The notes under the pieces are model-generated. The model was not told the DNA's origin. It saw nothing but the letters and a program-made list of their open reading frames with translations, and made no database searches. Positions 25,901 to 35,196 of a stretch of DNA of 64,000 bases are shown here, one piece after another. The DNA is from Lachnoclostridium phytofermentans ISDg (lineage in GTDB: Bacteria > Bacillota > Clostridia > Lachnospirales > Lachnospiraceae): contig NC_010001.1 of NCBI RefSeq assembly GCF_000018685.1, positions 2,124,001-2,188,000 of the forward strand, in the 5' to 3' direction. Position 1 is the first letter of the stretch, and each line of letters starts with the position of its first letter. A program made the position numbers and the translations under genes.

Positions 25901-26887
25901 ATGGAACTAATTATATCAGGATACGGAGCAAAAACAGCGGATACCATCAAGGGCTTTATCTTGGAGGAAGATGGGGCATTTCATGAGAACTGGAAGGACA
26001 GCCTGGAGAATCCAAGCTTCGTATGCCAAGTAGACGGATATCTGTTTACTGTGACAGAAAATGATGGTGCGGTCATCTATCTTTACGGTCGAGAAGGACA
26101 GGGCTATCAACTATTGGATCAGAAGAGGATAGACGGTAGTGCACTTTGTCATATTACTTATTCCCCAAAGAACAAAGCGTTGTTTGGAGCTTGCTATGGC
26201 ACTGGTACTTTATTTGCCGTTAGGGTGGAGTCAGGTCACTTTGGTGATATTCTTCATCACGAGATTCAGCAGGAAGGTACTGCACGGACCCGTGCTCATT
26301 GTGTCCTGTTAAATCATATGGAAGACAGGCTGGTTACGGTAAATATTGCATTGAATCGTATATTTATCTACGCAATAAATCAAGGTTACCTGACCTTGGA
26401 GCGAAGTATAAAGGCTCCGGAAGGCAGTGGACCAAGGCATGCCTTATTCTCTGAGGATGAGTCATATCTTTATGTAATCACAGAATATTCCAATGAGATA
26501 TTTGTGTATGACTTAATGGATGAGGACAGACTGGTTCAGAGAATTTCAACCTTAACTAGCCAATTTAACGGCATAAGTTACTGCTCTACCCTTTGTTTCT
26601 CCCAAAATAATGCCTATCTGTATGCGGCTAACCGCGGAGCGGAGACCATTGCGCTGTTTTCAGTTAGTAGTGATGGAAGGTTAAGCTATCTTGAAGAATA
26701 TGATTGTGGAGGACAGAATCCAAGACATATGATACTCTCAGAGGATGGCAAGAAGTTATTGGTATGTAACCAGAATTCCCATCAGGTAATCTGCTTTCAA
26801 CTGGATACAGAACAAGGCAGTATAATTGGAAAGCTTGGAAGTCAGGATTTCACTTCTCCTAGCGGTATTCTTGAAGTTAAAAGATAG
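25901..26887 (+). CDS. Lactonase, 6-phosphogluconolactonase (YbhE/Pgl beta-propeller) family
   Basis: Protein of 328 residues forming a seven-bladed propeller of the 3-carboxy-muconate cyclase/6-phosphogluconolactonase family. Typical elements are HCVLLNHMEDRLVTVNIA, GSGPRHALFSEDESYLYVITE, YLYAANRGAETIALFSV and NPRHMILSEDGKKLLVCNQNS. It would hydrolyse sugar lactones in the cytosol (no signal peptide). Ribosome site GGAGATAAC. Monocistronic with its own terminator. The exact substrate cannot be read from sequence. Confidence 0.85.
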   Translation: MELIISGYGAKTADTIKGFILEEDGAFHENWKDSLENPSFVCQVDGYLFTVTENDGAVIYLYGREGQGYQLLDQKRIDGSALCHITYSPKNKALFGACYGTGTLFAVRVESGHFGDILHHEIQQEGTARTRAHCVLLNHMEDRLVTVNIALNRIFIYAINQGYLTLERSIKAPEGSGPRHALFSEDESYLYVITEYSNEIFVYDLMDEDRLVQRISTLTSQFNGISYCSTLCFSQNNAYLYAANRGAETIALFSVSSDGRLSYLEEYDCGGQNPRHMILSEDGKKLLVCNQNSHQVICFQLDTEQGSIIGKLGSQDFTSPSGILEVKR

Positions 26888-26911
26888 GAGTTATAAGAGT
26901 AGATATAAGAT

Positions 26912-26950
26912 AAAGGAAGTGGCAATATGTGTCACTTCCTTTGTTGTTTA
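26912..26950 (+). terminator. Rho-independent terminator after the lactonase gene
   Basis: Perfect 10-bp stem AAAGGAAGTG/CACTTCCTTT with loop GCAATATGTGT, then TTGTTGTTT. It closely resembles the hairpin at 32911-32937. Confidence 0.75.
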
Positions 26951-27433
26951 TAAGTTGAAATTTAATAAGCATCATCAATGTTCATAATTGATACTTTTAT
27001 TATATCATTTCCTTGTATTGCATGAAAATTCAGTATTGACGGCTGAAAATTTTAGTTTTATACTAATAGGAAAATAATTACATATTAGTAATATGTATGA
27101 AAGCATTGGAAAATCAGCAAAAGCTTTCGTTTATGACATTTTTCGTTAGGAATAGCGATGAAATATTATTCATAACTTCACAAAATACGCATTACAGTAA
27201 AGTCTTTTTGTACGGACGACGGAATACAATAGGAAAAGCAGTCTATTAGATGGGGTATTTTCGTAAACTAATTTGTTTATATAGAGGTCGTTCAAGTTAG
27301 TTGAAAGTATAATAAGGAGGGTAGATATCATTAGAAGAGGTTATCAAACACAAAGGATATCATCGTTGGCCATCTGGCCAGAAGCATTAGCACTAAAGAA
27401 AATCCCCAAAATCGAAAAAGGAGGTATTGATGA
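26943..27433. other. Long leader region before the subtilisin gene
   Basis: About 490 bases. It holds the second copy of the 26-bp motif (26986-27011) and two ribosome-site-like sequences: AAGGAGGG at 27314, with no ATG/GTG/TTG start at useful distance, and AGGAGG before 27434. A 38-codon open frame (27324-27437) ends in the subtilisin start but has no start codon. The rest is AT-rich without recognised riboswitch or gene. Confidence 0.45.
26986..27011. repeat. Second copy of the 26-bp motif
   Basis: It begins AATTGATACTTT and ends ATCATTTC. Three mismatches to 25667-25692. Both copies lie within 110 bases after a gene end. Confidence 0.4.
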
Positions 27434-30400
27434 ATGAAGAATAAGAGTATGAAACGTATGCTGAGCCTGTTAGTCAGCATACTGATGATCTTCGGATCAA
27501 TCTGGTTGACGCCGGGAGTGGCAAGTGCGGCGGATATTGGTTCTCAGAAGCTGCAGACCTCAGAGGCAAATAGTGCTTATCAGGAAAAGAATCTAAACGG
27601 TATGCCCGTTGTGGATAATAAGAACTTTACGAGTGACAAAACACAGATTACAGCTAAACTGAGTACAGAACAATTTAATCTCAGTGATGAAGAAGTCGAC
27701 TATGTAAACAAGCTGGCAGACTCTTTGCAAACACCGGTCGGTGCGGTTGGATTTACGGACCTTGGTTCCACAAACTCACAAAACGTTATCGTACAGTTTG
27801 ATGTGCTGCCAAGCAGAATACTGAATATATACAATAAAATACATAACATAAAAGGCATAAACAGCGAAGCAACAGCGGCAGCATCACTGTCAAAGTTCAA
27901 AACGTCGCTTAAAAACTCAGGCATTAGCGTTAAATTCGGTTATGAATTCCACGACGTATTTAACGGTGTCGCTGTTACGATGCCAGCAAACATGATTGAA
28001 AAAGTCGCTAAGCTACCTGGTGTTTACTCTGTATCTCCGGACTATATGATGTATGCAGCAGACGACTCGAATGGATATGTTAATTTTAACGGCGTCGGTA
28101 TGCAGGAAAGCCGCGAGGTGCTTCGTTCAGCAGAGCTTAACGATATGGGATTTGACGGCAAGGGCATCAAAGTAGGTGTTCTTGACACCGGTATTGATTA
28201 CAACCACCCAGATCTGAAAGACAACTATAGGGGCGGACACGATTACGTCGGTGGGGCAGTAGCAAAAGTGGATTCGTCGGGTAATGTCAGCTTTATTGTT
28301 CCGGTCAGTGAAGACAACGATCCGATGGAAACAACTTATAAAGACTGGCAAGCTGCAGCTGCGGCTAATGGAACTACACTCTGCCCGGAAGTCAGCGCAA
28401 AGGGTAGTGAATATTATACAAGCCACGGTTCGCATGTCAGCGGCACAGTTGCGGCGGATGGTCAGAACACATCGTCTCCGTTTAATACATTAGGTATCGC
28501 TCCGAAGGCAGACCTGTATGTATACAGAGTGTTGGGACCTTACGGTTCCGGCCCGTCTTCGGGTATTATAGCCGCTATTAACCAGTCTGTTATTGATGGC
28601 ATGCAGGTCATTAACCTGTCGCTTGGTGCTAATCAAAATACAGCTTACGGCGCGGACGTAATTGCGCTTAATAACGCATGTATCGCGGGTACAATCGTAT
28701 GTGTATCAGCGGGTAACAACGCCGAGCCAAACAACACTCCTCCACGTCTTGGCTTATCGCTTGGTACACCAGGCACGGCTTACCTTCCAATTACCGTAGC
28801 AGCTTCAAACTACGGCGGTGGTGCAACAACATTTTATATGGATGCAGTTGCAAATTCATCTGCGAACGTGACAGCATCAGTTCCGTTTAATGTAGTTGGT
28901 CGAGACGTTACGAATGTATTCGCGGATAACCAGATTACAGCGGCAAACCTAAACTATGTGGATGGCCTAGGATACCAGTATACACTTGTTGTCGGACCGA
29001 TGACTGGCAAGCTACCTGGTCCTACCCAGCTTGTGCAGCTGCAGGCGCTCGCGGACAACAGCCTAAAGGGGCAGATTCTTGTTGTTAAACGAGGTTCTCT
29101 GACCTTTACGGATCTTCCGCCGCAGGCCAAACGCCTTGGCGCGGGAGCAATCTTAATTATTGACAAAGATGCAGAGGAAGGCTTCATCTCTGGCATTACC
29201 ATCGGTGGAGAAAAGATAAATCACCTACCGGTTCTCTCTACAACACACCAAGCGGGGGACGCGTTAGCTGCTTCCTATAATGCAGCAGTAGTATCATCTG
29301 TACCGGCTTATATCCGGATCGGCAATATGTCAAAGGTGCAGCTTGATAAGACACCAGCAAGCTTTAGCTCAATTGGTCCTGTTACCGAAACCGCTGGCAT
29401 TAAGCCTGATATCATCGCTCCGGGTGTTGACATCATGTCGACCCAGCCAGCTTTTATTACGAATGCTGATCACAACAGTATCGACTATTCCTACGCGTAT
29501 GCGCGTATGAACGGAACCTCGATGTCCTGTCCACATATGACTGGTATCAGTGTTTTGATGCGTCAGGCTTTCCCGAATGCCAGCGTCGCTGAAATTAAGG
29601 CTCGTTTGATGAACACAGCTGATCCGACGCTCATTACTTCTGGTGTTCCGGCTACGCCACAGGCCAGCGTATTTGAAGTTGGAGCAGGCTTTGTGAATCC
29701 GTACCGTGCTATTGTAACCGACACCTCGACCTATGTGACGGTGCAGGATGACATCCCTGGACAGAAGTCTGGCGAGATCCTCGTGAATCAGACGCTATCG
29801 TCCTTGAGTTTCGGTACTATTAAGCCAAGTTCAACAACAACCGTTAATTCCAGAATACTACCTGTGACCGTCCACAATACTTCTGTGAACGAACAGACTT
29901 ACTATATCACCGGTGTTTATAACGACCATACCGGATATTCGCGTTCGAGCGTGGATGGCGTAACGATTAGTTGCACATCGACCGATGTTACAGTACCAGC
30001 GGGTCAGACCGGAACATTCGAAGTTTATACAACGGTTCCTGTGAACTGCCCGAAAGGTTACTATGAAGGCTATGTACATGTAACCTCGAATAGCGGTAAC
30101 GATTATGTGCTTCCATTTGCATTTGCTACCGGCGATGCGCCGAAGCCATTTATAATCGATGACGCTTGGATTATTAAGCCTGTCATTACGGCAAACACGA
30201 ATACAAACATCCGTTGCACAACCTACTCGAACACAACACCGTTCGCTTTGGCTTATGAGGGTGATTATCCGGGCGGTGCAATGGACATTTTGCTACTTGA
30301 CTTAAATGACACACCGATTGGCTACTTTGGTACCTACTCCGGTATGGGCAAGGGAGACGGTACAGCGAAGCTTTACATGAACGCAATCACATACCAGTGT

Positions 30401-32131
30401 TATCCAATCGATAAGGATGGCAACATCGGAACGAAACAGAACATTCCAGAAGGAGCGTATCATATAGCTTTCGCGGATTCGGATTACTATTACCCATTCG
30501 GTGGGCTAGTTGTAGACAACCAAAGACCAGTTCTAACGTTTAACCCGACTCCAAACTATGAGTATAGCAATGGTGCAACTACAGTTCACATCACAGGTAG
30601 AATCTGGAGCCACGCTGGCCAGCTGCTTGTTGACAATAAGATTACTAGCGATAATTTGGCTGGCAGTCCGCTGATTGGACAGGAACTTAACGGTTTAATC
30701 ATCGGCAGCACAATTTATCAATACTGCGACAAAGACGGTTACTTCGATATTCCGCTGAATCCTTCAACAGCTAGCAAGACCGGTATCCAGACATCTACCG
30801 CTTACGCACAGGACTACTATGCGATAACGTACTACTCACTGTTAGGCTCAGTAGTCTCCACAAAGACTGGTAACAACCGCACAAACGGAACGGTTAATTT
30901 TAACTACACGCAGTCTCCAGTATTGAGCGCTGTCGCAGCAACAAATAGCACTGCTGAAGTGAAACTCAGCTACAATCCGAGACTAATTGCTCCGGTTGCG
31001 GACGACTTTAAGGTACAATATTCCGTTAACGGCGGCGCATTTACCGATCTGATGACGACATCGTTTAACTATACCGCAGCAACCGCGATAGCAAACTTCA
31101 CATTCGCTCCGTTCCCAGTTATATCGGAGGAGCAGAGAATTGTTGTCAGCGTTAGCTACAAGGGTGGCACAGCTGTGGAAGCAGCGGGGGTTGTTGTGCC
31201 AGCTGCTAAACTTGTCGGATTAACAGGTGATAATGGCTCGTTAATTGCTACACTTGATATGGTTCCGACTGATGGAACAGCATATCCGTTCGAGGTATCC
31301 TACACGATTAACGGTGGAGATAGACAGCTACTTGGTAACGCAACCTATCAAAATGATGGTACGGCAACATTTAACTTTACGCCGTTCGAGAAATCTTCAA
31401 TCGCACAGAATATTGTAGTTTATGTCAATTACAAAGACACAGAGCTGAGTTATTCGTTCGGCCTCACAGTGGGTATGGGCACACTTGTACTTAATTACAA
31501 CCTGTACCAGAATAAGAGCATATCAGCGAATGAATTTACAACTAGCGGCATGAAGTTCTTCCAGACTGGTAACTTTTTTGAATGTACGAAGATCAACGTA
31601 GCTGAAGCGAAGACCGAGTACGGTTACCATGGCTTATTGATGGCAGGCCCACATAGTGATCAGGTTGGTACATTCACAGCAAAAATCGATGAGCAAAACA
31701 ATCTTACGTTTACTTATTACCTATATGATGGCTTAAAGACAACCGATACAGTTACTTTTGTTTATTCGTCAACTTTATTCACCTCGAAGAATCAGGGGCA
31801 GTTGTACAAGGATTATGCGAATACAATCCAGATACAAGAGAAAGGTGCTTCGACCGGTACGTTCATAGTCAATAATGTTACCGGTACTGAGTTCTATGTA
31901 TACCTGAGAAGTGCGAACTCATCTGGAACCACGAAGGTTCTCGCACCGCCAGATCCGAATAAGGTCATTACACTGCAGCTTACGAACGATCTGACACCGC
32001 AGACTCTTTCGTTTACCTATGGCTCTACGTTAACACAGGTCATTCCAGCTGGCACCTACATGCTGGAGGGGTATGGTACAGTAGTTGTAACGCTCGATGG
32101 GGTTACGTATGTGGAGTATAATGTGAAGTAA
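27434..32131 (+). CDS. Giant secreted subtilisin-family (S8) protease, lactocepin/C5a-peptidase-like
   Basis: Protein of 1565 residues. Signal peptide (residues 1-32, ending GVASAA). Inhibitor-like propeptide (about 95-205). S8 domain with D251 (LDTGIDYNHPDL), H331 (SHGSHVSGTVA) and S696 (MNGTSMSCPHMTG), split by a PA-type insertion around 480-640. C5a-peptidase/Fn3-like beta domains follow from about 765 to the C-terminus. The catalytic triad is complete, so it should be active outside the cell. No LPxTG, S-layer or choline-binding anchor is seen; it ends in VTYVEYNVK, so it is probably released or held by unknown contacts. Codon use is richer in G+C than in neighbouring genes, suggesting different expression or origin. 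Ribosome site GGAGG, 10 bases upstream. Confidence 0.93.
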   Translation: MKNKSMKRMLSLLVSILMIFGSIWLTPGVASAADIGSQKLQTSEANSAYQEKNLNGMPVVDNKNFTSDKTQITAKLSTEQFNLSDEEVDYVNKLADSLQTPVGAVGFTDLGSTNSQNVIVQFDVLPSRILNIYNKIHNIKGINSEATAAASLSKFKTSLKNSGISVKFGYEFHDVFNGVAVTMPANMIEKVAKLPGVYSVSPDYMMYAADDSNGYVNFNGVGMQESREVLRSAELNDMGFDGKGIKVGVLDTGIDYNHPDLKDNYRGGHDYVGGAVAKVDSSGNVSFIVPVSEDNDPMETTYKDWQAAAAANGTTLCPEVSAKGSEYYTSHGSHVSGTVAADGQNTSSPFNTLGIAPKADLYVYRVLGPYGSGPSSGIIAAINQSVIDGMQVINLSLGANQNTAYGADVIALNNACIAGTIVCVSAGNNAEPNNTPPRLGLSLGTPGTAYLPITVAASNYGGGATTFYMDAVANSSANVTASVPFNVVGRDVTNVFADNQITAANLNYVDGLGYQYTLVVGPMTGKLPGPTQLVQLQALADNSLKGQILVVKRGSLTFTDLPPQAKRLGAGAILIIDKDAEEGFISGITIGGEKINHLPVLSTTHQAGDALAASYNAAVVSSVPAYIRIGNMSKVQLDKTPASFSSIGPVTETAGIKPDIIAPGVDIMSTQPAFITNADHNSIDYSYAYARMNGTSMSCPHMTGISVLMRQAFPNASVAEIKARLMNTADPTLITSGVPATPQASVFEVGAGFVNPYRAIVTDTSTYVTVQDDIPGQKSGEILVNQTLSSLSFGTIKPSSTTTVNSRILPVTVHNTSVNEQTYYITGVYNDHTGYSRSSVDGVTISCTSTDVTVPAGQTGTFEVYTTVPVNCPKGYYEGYVHVTSNSGNDYVLPFAFATGDAPKPFIIDDAWIIKPVITANTNTNIRCTTYSNTTPFALAYEGDYPGGAMDILLLDLNDTPIGYFGTYSGMGKGDGTAKLYMNAITYQCYPIDKDGNIGTKQNIPEGAYHIAFADSDYYYPFGGLVVDNQRPVLTFNPTPNYEYSNGATTVHITGRIWSHAGQLLVDNKITSDNLAGSPLIGQELNGLIIGSTIYQYCDKDGYFDIPLNPSTASKTGIQTSTAYAQDYYAITYYSLLGSVVSTKTGNNRTNGTVNFNYTQSPVLSAVAATNSTAEVKLSYNPRLIAPVADDFKVQYSVNGGAFTDLMTTSFNYTAATAIANFTFAPFPVISEEQRIVVSVSYKGGTAVEAAGVVVPAAKLVGLTGDNGSLIATLDMVPTDGTAYPFEVSYTINGGDRQLLGNATYQNDGTATFNFTPFEKSSIAQNIVVYVNYKDTELSYSFGLTVGMGTLVLNYNLYQNKSISANEFTTSGMKFFQTGNFFECTKINVAEAKTEYGYHGLLMAGPHSDQVGTFTAKIDEQNNLTFTYYLYDGLKTTDTVTFVYSSTLFTSKNQGQLYKDYANTIQIQEKGASTGTFIVNNVTGTEFYVYLRSANSSGTTKVLAPPDPNKVITLQLTNDLTPQTLSFTYGSTLTQVIPAGTYMLEGYGTVVVTLDGVTYVEYNVK

Positions 32132-32187
32132 TGCTTGTAGAGTACTATAAGGCGTGTTTTATACTGACTACTAAAGAATGTATAAAC

Positions 32188-32222
32188 AATCGGAGGCTGT
32201 TTGTGAGAATTGGCCTCCGGTT
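32188..32222 (+). terminator. Hairpin after the subtilisin gene
   Basis: CGGAGGC/GCCTCCG stem (32191-32197 and 32213-32219), extendable by flanking AA/TT, 15-base loop. The T-tract is weak, so termination is likely but not certain. Confidence 0.5.
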
Positions 32223-32300
32223 GCGTTTATAATTTTGCGTTTAAAATTCAACCGGATGTAGTTGCTTTTTGAAGACCAGACCCGATTGAGGAGGAATATT

Positions 32301-32885
32301 ATGAAAAAAGTATTCGTATTATTCATGTGCATGTTTTTAGCCAGTTTTTTTTGTTCATGTTCTGTTAAAATTCGGAGCAATAGTAAGGAAGATGAAAGTG
32401 CTATGAAAGAAGATAACAGCATTGACTATCAAGAGAATAACTCATCTGATAATTTACAAATAAATCAGAAAAATCATCTATCAGAAGATAAGAAAGCAGA
32501 GCCTGTATTGGCTCAAGTTAAAGTGTATGAAGGCTTATATTTTGATGAAAGATATTACTCACAAGTGGGTATACCAGATTATGAATCCACCTTTATTTAT
32601 CATGCTATTTATACCAGTAATATAACTGATACTTCTTTTGATTTTAAAATAGTAGAAATAGAATATTCAACTAAAAATGAAAAAGAAATTATTCCTATTA
32701 ACACAGCTTACTTTATTGAAGATGGCAAACGAGCTGTCTATTATGGTGATAATCAAACCTTGTATTTTATATTTGATGATGATCAAATAGATCCTACAAT
32801 TGGTTGTATGACTATTTCAGGATATGATCTATTAGAAGATACCAAATACATTAACAATCAAATACCAGGACATGAGGCTGGATAG
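32301..32885 (+). CDS. Small secreted lipoprotein, function unknown
   Basis: Protein of 194 residues from the ATG at 32301 (GAGGAGGAATATT upstream). Signal peptide MKKVFVLFMCMFLASFFCSC; the lipobox-like FCSC is a little atypical, with Cys at -2 and Ser at -1. A Ser/Asp/Glu-rich linker (about 25-65) leads to a beta-rich domain (YIYHAIYTSN-like strands, EIEYSTKNEKEIIPINTAYFIEDG, QTLYFIFDDDQ). No known motif. It sits between the subtilisin and its own hairpin, possibly in the same functional locus. Confidence 0.68.
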   Translation: MKKVFVLFMCMFLASFFCSCSVKIRSNSKEDESAMKEDNSIDYQENNSSDNLQINQKNHLSEDKKAEPVLAQVKVYEGLYFDERYYSQVGIPDYESTFIYHAIYTSNITDTSFDFKIVEIEYSTKNEKEIIPINTAYFIEDGKRAVYYGDNQTLYFIFDDDQIDPTIGCMTISGYDLLEDTKYINNQIPGHEAG

Positions 32886-32910
32886 ATTTTAATAAATGAT
32901 AGTTTAATAA

Positions 32911-32937
32911 GGGAAGTGACAATATATGTCACTTCCC
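32911..32937 (+). terminator. Hairpin after the lipoprotein gene, related to 26912
   Basis: Perfect 10-bp stem GGGAAGTGAC/GTCACTTCCC with loop AATATAT. The core sequence is shared with the lactonase terminator. Only a short AT tail follows. Confidence 0.55.
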
Positions 32938-33021
32938 TAGTAATTTATGTTACTGAAATCTGGTCTACAGTAATGTATATTGGAAATAGTTAAATTGAGG
33001 TTAGATGCGCTAACCAAGAAA

Positions 33022-33056
33022 ATGGGGAAAGGGGCGGATATTGCTCCTTTCCCCAT
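33022..33056 (-). terminator. Terminator of the 33079 minus-strand gene
   Basis: Perfect 11-bp stem ATGGGGAAAGG/CCTTTCCCCAT. On the minus strand it is followed by TTTTCTTGG. Correct position and orientation for the repeat-protein gene. Confidence 0.75.
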
Positions 33057-33078
33057 ACCTTAATGGAGTTAATAATGC

Positions 33079-33627
33079 TTAGTTAAGTCTTACAGCATAT
33101 ATGTCATAAGGGTCAGTTTCATTTCCAAGCTTCACGTCAGGAACGGTTTTAACTGGGAGATATACGTCGAGAAGTTTATTATCTTCTCTGACATCCATAA
33201 GTTTATTGTCGACCTTGACATCCTCGAGCTTATTGTCAGTCTTGGCGTCCGCAAGAGTTATGTCGGTCTTTATATTATCGAGATATTTGTTAACTTGTTT
33301 ACCTATTACGGTAAGTGTCTCGCCTAAGTTCACATCAGTAGTCTTGGATGAAACAACATCTACATACTTTGTTTGCTGGCCAATGTCATTACCACTAAGA
33401 ATCACGGTGTATTTACCCGGAGTCAGTTGTGGAATGGAAAGCTCGGCATTGTTTTGGATTTTGCTTGTATAAACCAGAGTACCACTTGCATTTTTAACGA
33501 CTATATCAAATTCAGCATCGTAGGCATCGGTTACGAGTTTCCTTGATACTTCTTTAGTCTCAACAAGTCTGTAGTTGCCGTATACGGTGTTAACCAACTT
33601 GTAGTCGCCGTACATAGTATTAACCAA
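33079..33627 (-). CDS. Repeat-bearing protein with a Cna-B/PEGA-like beta domain, possibly a gene fragment
   Basis: Up to 182 residues from a TTG at 33627, with weak AAAGGA just ahead. Residues about 1-28 hold two near-identical decapeptides (LVNTMYGDYK, LVNTVYGNYR). Residues 36-110 resemble a small beta-sandwich (FDIVVKNASGTLVYTS, PGKYTVILSGND). Residues about 115-160 contain spaced DNKLxDV units (TDNKLEDVKVDNKLMDV and so on). No signal peptide is seen. The frame stays open a few codons upstream of the TTG before a stop, so this may be the tail of a larger decayed secreted protein. Codon style matches the subtilisin. Function unknown. Confidence 0.5.
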   Translation of the reverse strand: MVNTMYGDYKLVNTVYGNYRLVETKEVSRKLVTDAYDAEFDIVVKNASGTLVYTSKIQNNAELSIPQLTPGKYTVILSGNDIGQQTKYVDVVSSKTTDVNLGETLTVIGKQVNKYLDNIKTDITLADAKTDNKLEDVKVDNKLMDVREDNKLLDVYLPVKTVPDVKLGNETDPYDIYAVRLN

Positions 33628-33630
33628 CTT
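33571..33630 (-). repeat. Two-copy 30-bp tandem repeat
   Basis: 33571-33600 and 33601-33630 are direct 30-bp units with 25 of 30 bases identical, encoding the decapeptide pair of the 33079 gene. Most differences are synonymous (for example CCGTATACGG versus CCGTACATAG), so the repeat is selected or old rather than a fresh slip. Confidence 0.8.
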
Positions 33631-34069
33631 GTCCTTTATAAAAAGTGGTTGCCTCTTTTATTGTGGAGTTGGGGTTCTCCGTTTTCAGCCTCGTTGATTA
33701 CGCACAACGTGGTTAAGCGCATCATCTTCGGTTTTTGGTCTACAACAATATTTCTATCTTTATCTTCCATTCCGTGGCGATATCAGTTAATTATGGGTCG
33801 TGCTGAGAAATGGGAAATAATTACATTGTTAATTATGGGGTAATATTATTTATAAGTCAACAATTATAAAAACCTGAATTATTCATAAATTTGATATTTA
33901 TCTTGCTATATAACCAAATATCCGCTTAGTTCGTGATGCTTGAAGCGAAATTTCTCAGATAGAGTGAATTTTAATTGTCTTTTTAAAATTTTATATGCTA
34001 AACTAAATATACAAAATAAGGATAACACCTATGAAATGAATTTGATAACTTTTTCAGAAGGAGTAAATT
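33628..34069. other. Intergenic region before the GH105-like gene
   Basis: About 440 bases. A 44-codon minus frame (33636-33770) reads protein-like (MMRLTTLCVINEAENG) but lacks a ribosome site. It could be a relic. The rest is very AT-rich promoter DNA. AGAAGGAG precedes the gene at 34070. Confidence 0.4.
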
Positions 34070-35029
34070 ATGCTTAGATCGGAAAAATTAGAGAAAGTAA
34101 AAAAGGCTACACTTGCAATGCAACGCTGGCCTTGGGAGCAGGGGGTAGTAGCACAAGCATTCTTCGAGGCTGGCGATATTGAAATGGCCACTCTTATGGC
34201 TAGAGAAGCAGTGACCAATCAATGTAAAGATGGAAGACTCGGAATGAAGTATGAAAGAGGAGCAGCTACCGATCCTGCAGCAAACGGAGAGGTAGTGTTG
34301 CGTGCAGCTGAAATTACAGGAGAGGAAATTTTCAAGACTGCAGTTCAAAAAATGCTTAATTATCTGCTTTACAGGGCTCCAAAATCGAAAGACGGTATAA
34401 TTTATCACAACGAGAATGAGGGCAAAATATGGGTTGATTCTTTCTATATGGCACCACCATTTTTAGCGGTAGCAGGATATCCCAAAGAAGCTGTAAAACA
34501 GATAGAAGGTTATAGAAAATATTTATGGAATAACGAAAAGATGCTTTATGCTCACCAGTGGGATGATAACCTTGGTCTATTTTCTCGTGAACTCCACTGG
34601 GGAGTAGGAAACGGTTGGGCAGCAGCCGGTATCGTCAGAGTATTAATAGCCTTGCCTGAGAAAATGCAAACTGAGAAAAGTAATCTAATAGAGTATTTAA
34701 AGGAAATAATAGATGGTTGCCTGGCTCACCAATGTGAAAATGGTTTGTTTCATGATATTGTAGACGATCCCTCAACATTTATTGATTCAAATCTAGCTCA
34801 AATGCTCAGTTATTCAATCTACAGGAGTGTTAAAAATGGCTGGTTAAATACAGAGTATATTGAATATGCTGACAAAATGCGAGAAGCTGCATGTCTAAGG
34901 GTGGATCAGAATGGCCTAATTCAAGGCTCCTGCGGAGTACCTGATTTTAACGCCCCAGCAACGGCACCAGAAATTCAGGCGTTTTATATTCTAATGGAGG
35001 CTGCTTATGATGACTATTACATGTCTTGA
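34070..35029 (+). CDS. GH105/GH88-family unsaturated uronyl hydrolase
   Basis: Protein of 319 residues with the (alpha/alpha)6-barrel signatures of the YteR/YesR family: MQRWPWEQGVVAQAFFEAG, KIWVDSFYMAPPFLAVAGYP, LYAHQWDD, LHWGVGNGWAAAGIVR and DPSTFIDSNLAQMLSYS. Aspartates in WVDS and QWDD sit where the catalytic and hydrating residues of this family are found. These enzymes remove the unsaturated uronic acid left by pectin or rhamnogalacturonan lyases. There is no signal peptide, so it acts in the cytosol on imported disaccharides. It stands alone here without a transporter. Confidence 0.88.
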   Translation: MLRSEKLEKVKKATLAMQRWPWEQGVVAQAFFEAGDIEMATLMAREAVTNQCKDGRLGMKYERGAATDPAANGEVVLRAAEITGEEIFKTAVQKMLNYLLYRAPKSKDGIIYHNENEGKIWVDSFYMAPPFLAVAGYPKEAVKQIEGYRKYLWNNEKMLYAHQWDDNLGLFSRELHWGVGNGWAAAGIVRVLIALPEKMQTEKSNLIEYLKEIIDGCLAHQCENGLFHDIVDDPSTFIDSNLAQMLSYSIYRSVKNGWLNTEYIEYADKMREAACLRVDQNGLIQGSCGVPDFNAPATAPEIQAFYILMEAAYDDYYMS

Positions 35030-35044
35030 AGTGAAGGAGATTTC

Positions 35045-35101
35045 ATGGATAATATGAACAATATAGAAAATGTAAAAAAAGCAATATTCAAATTCAGATA
35101 A
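35045..35101 (+). CDS. Possible 18-codon micro-ORF after the GH105-like gene
   Basis: ATG with a strong GAAGGAGATTTC site 5-6 bases upstream encodes MDNMNNIENVKKAIFKFR and stops. It may be the surviving 5' end of a lost downstream gene. No homology recognised. Confidence 0.25.
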   Translation: MDNMNNIENVKKAIFKFR

Positions 35102-35170
35102 TCTAAATATAAGAATAACAATACATATAAAATACAGTATAAATATCAAATAAATAGATAAAAGCAATAA

Positions 35171-35196
35171 AACACGCCCAGCTCGGACGTGTTTTT
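35171..35196 (+). terminator. Rho-independent terminator
   Basis: AACACG/CGTGTT stem with inner CC/GG around CAGCT, followed by TTTTTC. It ends the GH105-like transcript. The rest of 35030-35505 is AT-rich with the promoter at 35443. Confidence 0.7.

Noticed and set aside
27324..27437. 38-codon frame ahead of the subtilisin gene, ending at its start
   Set aside because: No ATG, GTG or TTG near the upstream AAGGAGGG; sequence not recognised. Left as leader.
33649..33843. 64-residue plus-strand frame
   Set aside because: No ribosome site, composition not protein-like, and it lies opposite a more plausible minus-strand remnant.
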